From assembly GCA_013397695.1 (NCBI GenBank), contig VYZI01000488.1:282481-346480 (forward strand): a stretch of DNA of 64,000 nt, written 5' to 3'. This DNA comes from Centropus unirufus. Taxonomy: Eukaryota > Chordata > Aves > Cuculiformes > Centropidae. Position numbers and translations under genes: made by a program. Position 1 is the stretch's first letter. Every line of letters begins with the position of its first letter. The notes beneath the pieces were generated by a model. That model searched no databases. It had not been told where the DNA came from and was given only the letters and a program-made list of their open reading frames with translations. Shown piece by piece: positions 39,301 to 46,857 of this stretch.

Positions 39301-42300
39301 GAAGCGACCAATTATGGGAAAGAAGAACCAGGAACTTTTTTTAAGAGCTATTTGTACCTGGAAGAGATTTATGAAGCCAGCAAGGTTATACAGAGAAGAT
39401 ACATAGTGACTCTGTATCTTTAAAGAAAATACTAAAAGAACATTTAGAAGATTTTCCAGGAAAAACGAACTGTCAGCTGGGTTTCTTAGCTGTAAATAGC
39501 TCCCAAGGAGCTGCTGCCCTGGCTGAACATCCATTATTGTTCTAAGTCTAACTGCCTCATTGCCTTCATTTCACCGGTCAGCAAATGAATATTTTCACTT
39601 ACAGTTGCTCTTACTCCTGCCTTGCCATGGACCAAACTAGAACAGACTTAAATGAAAAGTGGTACAGACTGAGGATGAATCTTCATATAACTACTCAGTA
39701 TCCCAGACCATGAAGAAGTGTCTTACAAAAACACATCAGAGAGAAGTACTATCCAAGTTCTGAGGGAAGAGGGCTGGCTTGCATAGGTACCTCCTCATTC
39801 CCCCAGGCTTGGTGTCTTCTCCATGGTCTGAAGCTTCCACAGTGAAATCAAACAAGTACATTCCTAACTCATCCTCAGAAATCAAAGAGCAGGGGAAAAA
39901 AATCCACAATACCTAGTAGAATCCCAAGAGTCTCTAAATTATTTTTATTTTCCTAAGGTTAGAAAACATAATGGTACGTACATCCTACAAATAAGACAGT
40001 TCCCTCCATCTCTTCTTCAGACAGTATACACACAATATTCGTCCCACTGGCATCTGAAGCACTGGCATTTAGCACTCTGATGGCACTGCTCCGACTGCTC
40101 AGATGCATCATTGGGTATATGTCCGATCCGTAAGACATCCTTTGTATCTGCTGTCCTTCTTCATGGACACAACAAATTGTCACATCTGAACCTACTGCCA
40201 CCACAGTGTCCTGAGGAAACACCCCGTTCCCATTGGGGTCGGTATCTTTTCCTAGAAGAGAAGGAAGAACAGAAAACAAAATCAAACAAAATACCCTCAT
40301 GTGAATAATTTGCTATAAACATACCAGTGATCAGACGTGTGGAGAGGCACTCCAATGCTTACAAATCAATGTTTGCTACCTTTCATTAACTAATGATTGC
40401 ATCTCATCAAAACATCCCCCAAAGCATTAGCCCATCACCTCCTAACACTTTTCCTCTGATTTCGCTTTACTTCTTATGAAGTAACCAAAGTCCATGTGGT
40501 GGCAAGGGAACAAACATACCAGGGATCTCTTCTACTGGGCTCCAGTCACTCCATTCCTTGGGGCCAACAAACTGTGTTACATTAATATAACAGCGAATCT
40601 TCACATAATGTGATGTACATTCCAAAGGCATATCTGATGTCCAGTTCCAAGAAAGAATTATGTCTTCATGAGTCAGTTTTGAATAGTACATAACCTACAA
40701 AGTTTTTCCCCCAGAAAAAGAACCAAGAGAGAATTTATGAATACCTGTTAGCAATGACGTATAATCTCCTGTGTGATAACAGAAAGGCAAACTAAGCTAA
40801 ACAAATGATAAAATCCTGATAGATGGTTGGATTGTCCCGCCTAACTTTTACTTCTGTTGTTAGGTTGCTTGGACAAAAGCCTCAGATGCTAAACAGCCCA
40901 TCAGCCAGAAATATCAGAGGGTAGACATTTGAGGGAGAGCAGGAAGCTCGTCGAGCATTTAAAAGTGTATATATTTCATCCCAGTATCCCAGGCCTCTCC
41001 AAGGCCAGAAAATGTTTCACGTTTTCTAAAATGAAGCTCTTCTAATATTAGTCCCAGGCTGTACATTTTCATCCTTTGTCTATTCCTAAAATTCATAGAG
41101 AAAAGCTATAAAGTGGAAAAAAACTAACTGAACATTCAAAGGACACCAAGACTGAGACCCTGTGGGAGAAGTAAAGTAGCGATAATGGTATAAAACAGCT
41201 GAAAAATTCATTAGCGCGTTATAATAAAAATTGTGTAGATTAAAAAAAAATAAAAGATAGTCACTGTGAGTAAGACAGCATAGCAGCCACTGTCCTCATA
41301 AACTTCAGGTTTAACAAGAAGTAACCTAGCAGAAGCATGACTAAACTCTGGTTCTGCAAAGCTCTACAATCTTCATTATTCTCAGCTTTCTTCAAGTGAC
41401 CTCCCATAATATTACTGAGGAAAAATATGGTATATGTATTTTTCATAAAGGAAATAAAGGACTTACTTGTATAACTTTTTCCATTGCTTCTCCACGGAGT
41501 ACCTGAATTTGCCACAGGGCATCCAGTCCATGTGGGAATACTGATCCACTATCACTCCATTTCAGAGTTAATGTGGAAGTTGAAAAGTCAGGCGTTAAAC
41601 TAAGAATACGTGGAGTGAGAGGAACAAACGCTTGAAAAAGAGAGAGGGGATAAAAGCCATATTCTAGTCATTAGTCAGCCACACCAGCCCTACAGGTGTT
41701 TTAACAGCCACAGCTCCTTACTCTCACCTGGCTAGTAGCCATACAAACATGTAACATAACCTCTGTAATTAGAGCAAGATGGGCTCTGTCATTACTTGAG
41801 CTTGAAAGTTCCCAGGAAAGCACAGGTGCTGATGAATCACCAGGTAGCATTTTCTTCTAACATCTCAACATGCAGATGTGTGAGTAACTAATCTAATATG
41901 ACTCTATAATTCATAATAAAGAAGACATATCTTTCACAACCTTCATTCAATACTGAGGAGAAAAAGGTGATATGGTAGTCTCTGAAGTGTACATAGGAAC
42001 ATATCTAGGGAGGATGACGGAAAATCCTCCAAAGGGAGTATGACAGAAACTCCCCCAAAGGAAGAAGTGGGTTTTGGACACCAGCAAGTAATAGGGGACT
42101 TGCAACAAAAGCTAGAACAGGGATAAAGGACAGCAGAAGGGCAGGGCAGAAGAAGTTCTGAAGAGTATCTGAAGAAGTTCTGAAGGCTCTGAAGAGTATC
42201 ACGAGGAATGTGATTTTATGCTTCAAGAAATTTAAAGGCATAATGTGATGTTGGGGACATAACAGGGAGATTAAACGGAATTATTTGTTCTATAAATAGT

Positions 42301-45300
42301 GATGGTGATGCAAGAGGCTGAGAAGCAGACCAGGGTTATGGCAATATATCTGGTCTAGTGTATGATAACTCCTGCTTTTAAAACATGTGATTTATCCAAC
42401 TTCTGACCTGCACAGGGCTCTCAGAGCCTGTAAAATGCTCAGCACAGTCAGCATGATACCTGGGATAACCTACGACCCATCCTGCCTGGGATCAGCAAGA
42501 TAATGGAGAATATACATATGGCCCAAATATTTTTGAGTTGTGTGTTGTTAAGAGTTCTGGACCTGCGGTCAACTGAAGAGAAAACTGAGCCATGTAGACG
42601 TGCTACTGACTTTAGATTTTGACTGCATTGGAAAAAAGCAAGAAAAACAAAACCAAAGACTACATTATGAGCAAGTGGGGCAAATGGCATCGATGCCATC
42701 TTCAGCTTACAACTTCCTCCTTTAGGAAAAGTCTAATTTATCTATGGCTCAATATAAAATCACAGAATTGTTTGGCTTGGAAAAGACCTCCAAGATCATC
42801 AAGTCCAACCATAAACCTAACACTGCCAAGTCCACCACTAAACCATGCCCCTTAGTGCCACATCTACACGTCTTTTAAAAACCTCCAGGGATGATGTCTT
42901 CCCCACTTCTCTGGGTAGCTTGTTCCAATGCTTGACAACTCTTTCAGTCTTTTCTTACTTTACCTAATACTCAGTCTAAACCTCCCCAGGTGCTACCTGT
43001 GGCCATTTCTTCTTATCCTGTCACTTGTTATGTTCTCTTTGGAGAACATCACCTACCTCACTACAGCCTCTGTTCAGGTAGTTGTAGAGAACAACAGTCT
43101 CCCCTCAGTCTCTTTTTCTCCAGACTAAGTAATCCCAGTTCCCTAATTATCCCAGCTCCTCATAAGATTTGTGCTCTACACCCTTCACCAGCTTTGTTGC
43201 CATTGTCTTCCCTCAGCCTACCTCCCAAGTGGGGATGAAAAGCAAAATTAATTTGCTCAGTTTCCTATAAATTTGAACAAAATAGGTAAAATGGGAATAT
43301 ATTAAGAAAATAGGATCCTGTCAGAGTGACATATGACACAATTACCCTTGAAATTGCAAAAACTCATTACTTAATTGTGTGGCAGTTCAGAATTTAAAAT
43401 GAGAGAATGGGCACTAGGAAGTTTATTCTCCCCTTCCCAAGTTAGGTTTGAGCAAATGCACTTTATGCCTTGCAATGTATTTCAGTATGTACATTAGGAA
43501 CTTATTTACATATCCTCCCTAATTTGCAATTAGAACAATAAAGGGGAAGAATGATCAGGGACATCTAACAATGTTGTATTTTGTTTTCCTCCTCACATCA
43601 TGCCCTTGATTTCTCTGCTCTATCTATGGAAGAGAAAGCAACCAATTATGTATTGTACATGCATATGGACTCAGCACATCAACACTTTACATGTAGGAAC
43701 ACTGCCAAAGAAAACTTCAAACATGTACCCTTCTGGACCATTGTAAATCACAGTACAAAGGCCTTATGTATACACATAAAGCCTGATACTTACAGATGTC
43801 TTTCTCATGAATTTCAAAATCTTTGGTAGCAAAAGCAGTCCCAGAAATGCTGTTTGTGGTTATTGTCACTGTAGTGGATCTCTCTGGGACTGGAATCTCA
43901 ACCCTCTTCTCCTTCGTTTTAAAACACACTGGAGGGGGGAGGTCACTGAAAACACAGAGAGGATTAAGCAGGTATTTTAGCTGATAGGAAGCTAAGACAA
44001 GTCCTAGTACTGGTACATGAACAAAACACAAATTCTTCATAATGTAAAGGAATGCTCCACACCATGTCTGCGATGAAGTAAGCCTTACGTGGGCTTCAGT
44101 TATTACCAGATTAACAAGCATTCCCACATCTTTTAGGTCACTTTTATCATAGTGATAGACCATGCACTAATTGTTTAATGCAGCTACCTATTTGTTAAAA
44201 GAGAATACAACAAAGTGAAAAACTGGCTTTTTAAGAAAAACACACATTTCTGAAACCTTAAGTCACCTTGAATCAATACTTCAAGAAAAATAAACCCTCT
44301 AAAACCCAACAGTTCCTCCCTCTTCCTCTCTGTCTTCTCACACTGGTGGCTTATGGGTGCAAAGAGCAGCGGCACCCATCTGTGTCCCCATCTCAGAGCA
44401 AATATTCTAGCTCCCTAGGGCTTTTCAACTCACTAGGAAAATGCAGAGGGCAGGGGAGAGAACTGCTAAGATCCCAAATGGAAATACAGTCTGCACTTCA
44501 CATTTGTGCAGTGCTCAGCACAATGCAATCTGGCCTTTGTCTGGAGGTCATAGATACATACAGGAAATTTAATCCTTTGCTTATTATCATTGATATGCAA
44601 CTAGAAAGGCAGAAAATTTGGAAAATTCCAGACCTTCCTCTTGAGGCAAGGATTGAAGGAAGGAAAGCAAAAAGAACAATGCCAGACTTCCTGCTGAGGG
44701 ATTTCTGCTCACTTATGAACAGGAACAGGACCCTGCAGCTCCCATCAGCTGCAGTCAAGAGCTTGGGTTGAACTTTTAAGAGTCACGCAAGACTCTAGGC
44801 TAGTGAAGGCCAGCTGAGACTAGAGCACTCAGAAAGGCTATTCCTCTTCCGTATCGAGACATTATTAGAGGATGTTTGGGCAACTGAAATCCAAAACCTC
44901 CTTCCCTGAGGGAGATCTGCATTAAGCTCAGCCCTCAGCTTCTTTCCTTCAGGGACCCAAGCCTGTTCTGTTTTGCTAAAGAGAAACAGCAGCAGTTACA
45001 CGGCTGTTCTTGTTTAGAGAGCAGTACCTCATGAACTTTGCACTTCTGAACTCTGTCACATATATGTATTGTTTTGTACAGAAATGATAGCTTGCAATGC
45101 AGGAGGAATAACTAGATACAGAAATTCAAACATGTAGGTGGAAGAAGTGCAGCCAAGCTCCGAGACCCCAAGGAGAAGTCTGGGCTGCCTGCAGAATTTA
45201 CAGGAAAAAAAGACAGAAAAAATATCTGGTTTGGGGGCAGGATTAAAATGCAAAATGAATTTGAACTCATCCCTAGCACACAATAAGCATTTGGCAGATG

Positions 45301-46802
45301 CACAGCATGGGGAATTGCACATGTAGTTTTCATTAGTGAAAAACATACTTAAGATTTAAGGTTTTTAATGATCCTCAAAATTTTGAAGTCACATTCACTT
45401 TGGAAAAGCTATTATATTGTGGAATAATTTTTACATTTCCTATAATGCTGTGCTCTCCAGACACCTTAAAATTTATAAAGTTTATGAGAGCCTTATGTCA
45501 TATATTCTACTGCTTTGGCCCATAACATCAGGATTTGCTTCTTCCAACTATGATTTCCTTTTGGACTGAACCTGGTATGAAGATGTCCCTTATGAAAACT
45601 CTGAACAAGGGCTATGCAGACACACAGAAAAGTCTGAGGAAATGAGAGCATCTTCCAGTCCTTTGAAGAGAGCAAGCAGGAGATTTTGGCATGAGAATTG
45701 TTAGCATGAAACAAGACTTTGCCAGAAACCCCACCATTGCCTGAGTTAACAGTGCCTGGAGGGAGCACCACCCTAGGAAAACTGATTGGGAGATGCTAGG
45801 AAAACAACACCATCACAAATTCCATGAGCAGTGATGGAGAAATAACTATACCTCCAAAACAACTTGGTGCTTTTCAATGAGTTATACAGGGACTTACTTG
45901 GTAGTGTAGCAAAAGTCAGTTTGTCCCTGTCTTCTTTTAGAAGAGACATCCCAAGTACAGATCATTCTACGTAAATTGTGTGTTACACATTTCAAATTCT
46001 GAGGATGCCCAAGAGAACCTGAAATCATATAAAAAACATGGACAAAACATGCAGGTAGAAAATCACTAACTGTAAAACAACTGCTATTGTTACATCTAAA
46101 GCCATTCTTTGTGCATTTTTATTGCACACGTCTGAGCACTGTTTTAAACCTGTTGAATAATTTGTGTGACTGATTACAGACAGACGCAGACTGCCAGATT
46201 TCCAGAAATACCTATAATAAAATCTGGGTTTATACATAAGTGCAGTGACATAGGAAGCTGCCTTTTTCCACAACCATTCCTAGTCTAGCCTAATAAGCAG
46301 GCTTCGGGCCAATGGCAAAACCACAAACTCAGATGATAAACTTAATGAGTTTTTTGCTCTCCTCCATTGTCGCACATAAAGGATCAATGACAGAAGGGCA
46401 ATTAATGATAAAGAGTGAAATTGTTGCAGACTGCTGACATATACAGTAAGAAGGTCTTAAAGCACCCATTTACATCAACCATATGTGCCTACTATCACAG
46501 CTGCACTGTAGGGAATTTAACACCCAACTTTGCACTGATTTACAAGATGCCACTGGCTGCTGGAAAGCAGAGGTGCGGCTTGGTAGTACCCCCACCTGTA
46601 AGACCACAAAGGTGATGGCTTTTGAATATACATATACTAGGAAAGCAAAGTAACTAAATGGTACCAGTCCAGAAGCCTCAAAAAAAAAGTAATTAATGAA
46701 TTCCATTGCAGTAAGCTCACCTATGTCTTGGCTGTATATGAAGCTTCTTAAACATAAAGTAGCTAGTGCTAAAAGGCAGCGAAGGCTTGAATTCTTCCAC
46801 AT
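20678..46802 (-). CDS. LIFR: LIFR, leukemia inhibitory factor receptor (CD118), all visible coding exons
   Basis: Eighteen exons join in phase; a nineteenth is hidden by the gap at 31178-31418. LIFR is a type I membrane receptor that pairs with gp130 to bind LIF, CNTF, cardiotrophin and oncostatin M, signalling through JAK and STAT3 (known family biology). Domains, numbered with a 71-nt hidden exon: signal peptide about 1-24; first cytokine-binding module about 28-231, ending in WSDWS at 221-225; Ig-like about 233-321; second cytokine-binding module about 322-523, ending in another WSDWS; three fibronectin III domains about 524-822; transmembrane about 824-849; cytoplasmic tail to 1092. Box 1 is FYPEIPNP. 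Tail tyrosines include the three YxxQ STAT3 docking motifs YQPQ (Y973), YKPQ (Y993) and YRPQ (Y1022), plus VIYIDI (Y966), equivalent to the human SHP2 site Y974. The C-terminus FFQNKPND matches human. The nearest alternative is another gp130-family receptor, but the tail sequence is LIFR-specific. Confidence 0.97.
21713..21791 (-). CDS. LIFR: LIFR coding exon 18: juxtamembrane Box 1
   Basis: This 79-nt exon runs from CTTTAAAG to GTAACC. It encodes IKETFYPEIPNPENSKALQF, then QKNICE. The proline-rich IPNP is Box 1, the site of JAK binding in this family. Confidence 0.96.
21792..22328 (-). other. LIFR: LIFR intron 17
   Basis: A 537-bp GT-AG intron between the transmembrane exon and the Box 1 exon. 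Nothing else was recognised. Confidence 0.9.
22329..22422 (-). CDS. LIFR: LIFR coding exon 17: transmembrane segment
   Basis: This 94-nt exon runs from ACCCTAG to GTAAAT. It encodes VGLIIAILIPMAVVVLLGVM, then ASIFCYRKRE. A single hydrophobic helix is followed by the basic stop-transfer YRKR. Confidence 0.97.
23471..23632 (-). CDS. LIFR: LIFR coding exon 16: D8 end
   Basis: This 162-nt exon runs from CAAACAG to GTAAGT. It encodes VKNITDLTKKSLKILDLQGK, then TSYQLDLQAYTAGGLSP and YVVTKED. Human LIFR has the same VKNITD and DLQGKTSY core. Confidence 0.96.
24210..24377 (-). CDS. LIFR: LIFR coding exon 15: fibronectin III D8 start
   Basis: This 168-nt exon runs from CCCTACAG to GTAAAT. It encodes APNFTVEETSSDSILVKWED, then IPIEDCQGFLEGYRLSFAKG. 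APNFTVE and SDSILVKWEDIP match human. Cys742 is not in remembered human LIFR. Confidence 0.95.
25988..26089 (-). CDS. LIFR: LIFR coding exon 14: D7 end
   Basis: This 102-nt exon runs from CTCTTGCAG to GTAAGT. It encodes LFRPGVRYNFSLYGCKSSGY, then QLLKNITGYMKEL. A second AG 10 nt downstream (CTTTAG) would break the frame, so the upstream AG is used. RPG.RYNF.LYGC matches human. Confidence 0.93.
27688..27867 (-). CDS. LIFR: LIFR coding exon 13: fibronectin III D7 start
   Basis: This 180-nt exon runs from TTTTTTGCAG to GTAAGT. It encodes NGIYISWNSYPNMTCGYIVK, then WCHSMGSEPCSVDWQKFSS. PNMTC.Y..KWC and SEPC..DW are shared with human. Confidence 0.95.
28000..30737 (-). other. LIFR: LIFR intron 12 body
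   Basis: Intronic sequence between coding exons 12 and 13. Only an A-rich stretch near 28374-28410, with AAAAAGGT units, stands out. No exon or mobile element was recognised. Confidence 0.7.
30738..30951 (-). CDS. LIFR: LIFR coding exon 12: fibronectin III D6
   Basis: This 214-nt exon runs from GTTCATAG to GTGAGC. It encodes PLSLSEANGKIVSHEVSCYL and later KNDCVISVVAKNHAGSSPP. EANGKI and SVVAKN..GSSPPSKI match human. An extra Cys (KNDC, about residue 593) replaces a human Tyr. Confidence 0.95.
31178..31418. other. LIFR: Assembly gap (241 N) expected to hide LIFR coding exon 11
   Basis: Exon 10 ends in phase 1 and the next visible exon begins in phase 0, so an exon of length 3n+2 must lie between. 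In human this is a short exon of about 71 nt, starting the D6 fibronectin domain (PSKGPDTWREWSSDGKN, then IIYWK). I searched both flanks and found no match, so it is probably within the N run. Confidence 0.8.
31580..31745 (-). CDS. LIFR: LIFR coding exon 10: D5 with second WSxWS box
   Basis: This 166-nt exon runs from TTTTTACCAG to GTAAGT. It encodes HNISMPGRNFTTYTAHLNAL, then HPYTKYQFRVRCSAA and FWRWSDWSKVEEYTTLEA. The RC cysteine equals human C511. The exon ends one base into a codon, so the next exon must supply two. Confidence 0.95.
31760..34480 (-). other. LIFR: LIFR intron 9 body
   Basis: Intronic sequence between coding exons 9 and 10. An A-rich tract lies at about 34281-34313. No exon, RNA gene or recognisable transposon was seen. 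Confidence 0.7.
34495..34640 (-). CDS. LIFR: LIFR coding exon 9: domain D5 start
   Basis: This 146-nt exon runs from ATTTTTAAG to GTAAGT. It encodes HPKTPEKLTVSGNSSTSVHV, then HWFINGSFPEIRLLCQIEI. The LLC cysteine corresponds to human C466. Confidence 0.94.
36020..36183 (-). CDS. LIFR: LIFR coding exon 8: domain D4 end
   Basis: This 164-nt exon runs from ATTTTGTAG to GTAAGA. It encodes LSGKNVSCKVDEMNRERVCG and later NIYDFVLGVSNAIGQTES. SGK and the F.L...N..G pattern match human LIFR. Confidence 0.93.
37970..38099 (-). CDS. LIFR: LIFR coding exon 7: domain D4 start
   Basis: This 130-nt exon runs from TGCTACAG to GTAAAA. It encodes APDIPQNITCETSNFLTIKC, then TWKPGRPSGLYGNRKTNYSL. The Cys pair matches human 341-351. 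Confidence 0.95.
39982..40251 (-). CDS. LIFR: LIFR coding exon 6: Ig-like domain D3
   Basis: This 270-nt exon runs from TCTTCTAG to GTACGT and is symmetric (phase 1 both ends). It encodes VFPQDTVVAVGSDVTICCV through SASDASGTNIVCILS and GTVLFVG. This is the Ig-like domain that contributes to LIF binding in mammals. Cysteine placement differs from human: Cys306 lies in the presumed F strand and the mid-domain Cys of human (TNCPL) is absent. Confidence 0.95.
40520..40694 (-). CDS. LIFR: LIFR coding exon 5: D2 with WSDWS box
   Basis: This 175-nt exon runs from CTTTGTAG to GTATGT. It encodes SDMPLECTSHYVKIRCYINV and ends KEWSDWSPVEEIP. WSDWS is the cytokine-receptor signature. The LEC cysteine equals human C213, which pairs with the first Cys of the next exon's CC. 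Confidence 0.96.
41467..41630 (-). CDS. LIFR: LIFR coding exon 4: domain D2 start
   Basis: This 164-nt exon runs from TTTTTCAAG to GTAAGT. It encodes FVPLTPRILSLTPDFSTSTL, then TLKWSDSGSVFPHG and WQIQVLRGEAMEKVIQ. DFSTSTL and GSVFPH are shared with human LIFR. Confidence 0.95.
42009..42060. repeat. Two tandem 26-bp units, each with a small hairpin
   Basis: Units at 42009-42034 and 42035-42060 differ at four positions. Each can fold: GGAGGAT with ATCCTCC, and GGGAGT with ACTCCC. It lies in a LIFR intron. Confidence 0.6.
42149..42211. repeat. Imperfect tandem repeat of GAAGAAGTTCTGAAG
   Basis: GAAGAAGTTCTGAAG occurs twice and CTGAAGAGTATC twice within about 60 bp. It is a local purine-rich duplication about 100 bp from the 26-bp units, in the same LIFR intron. 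Confidence 0.5.
42757..43235 (-). mobile_element. CR1 LINE 3'-end fragment
   Basis: From the + strand it begins with the typical reversed CR1 tail (ATCACAGAATTGTTTGGCTTGG, AAGACCTCCAAGATCATCAA), and the sequence then matches the usual CR1 3' region. It is diverged and about 0.48 kb. It lies in the LIFR intron between coding exons 3 and 4, in the same orientation as LIFR. Confidence 0.85.
43794..43945 (-). CDS. LIFR: LIFR coding exon 3: domain D1, C-terminal half
   Basis: This 152-nt exon runs from TTTTCAG to GTAAGT. It encodes DLPPPVCFKTKEKRVEIPVP and the strands up to FEIHEKDI. Its Cys matches human C90. The region is poorly conserved in sequence but its length, phase and position fit human LIFR. 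Confidence 0.9.
45898..46018 (-). CDS. LIFR: LIFR coding exon 2: domain D1, N-terminal half
   Basis: This 121-nt exon has acceptor GATTTCAG and donor GTAAGT. It encodes SLGHPQNLKCVTHNL and then RRMICTWDVSSKRRQGQTDF. The CV...CTW cysteines correspond to the human disulfide 55-65 and CYTT begins the second pair. Confidence 0.93.
46721..46802 (-). CDS. LIFR: LIFR coding exon 1: start and signal peptide
   Basis: The chosen ATG is the first in this frame after a stop. It encodes MWKNSSLRCLLALATLCLRS followed by FIYSQDI, with a hydrophobic core and likely cleavage after the Ser at about 24. The start aligns with an internal Met (about residue 20) of human LIFR, not with the human start. Confidence 0.85.
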
Positions 46803-46833
46803 TCTTTTACTGTTTGTTTTCAGAACAGCAACT

Positions 46834-46857
46834 TCAAGTAGGAATAAGCATCATCAT
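46834..46857 (-). promoter_or_regulatory. Upstream ORF in LIFR 5' leader
   Basis: Three consecutive ATG codons open a 7-codon reading frame (MMMLIPT, then TGA) that stops 31 nt before the LIFR start. It is read in a different frame from LIFR. Upstream ORFs of this kind often lower translation of the main frame; that effect is inferred here. Confidence 0.55.
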
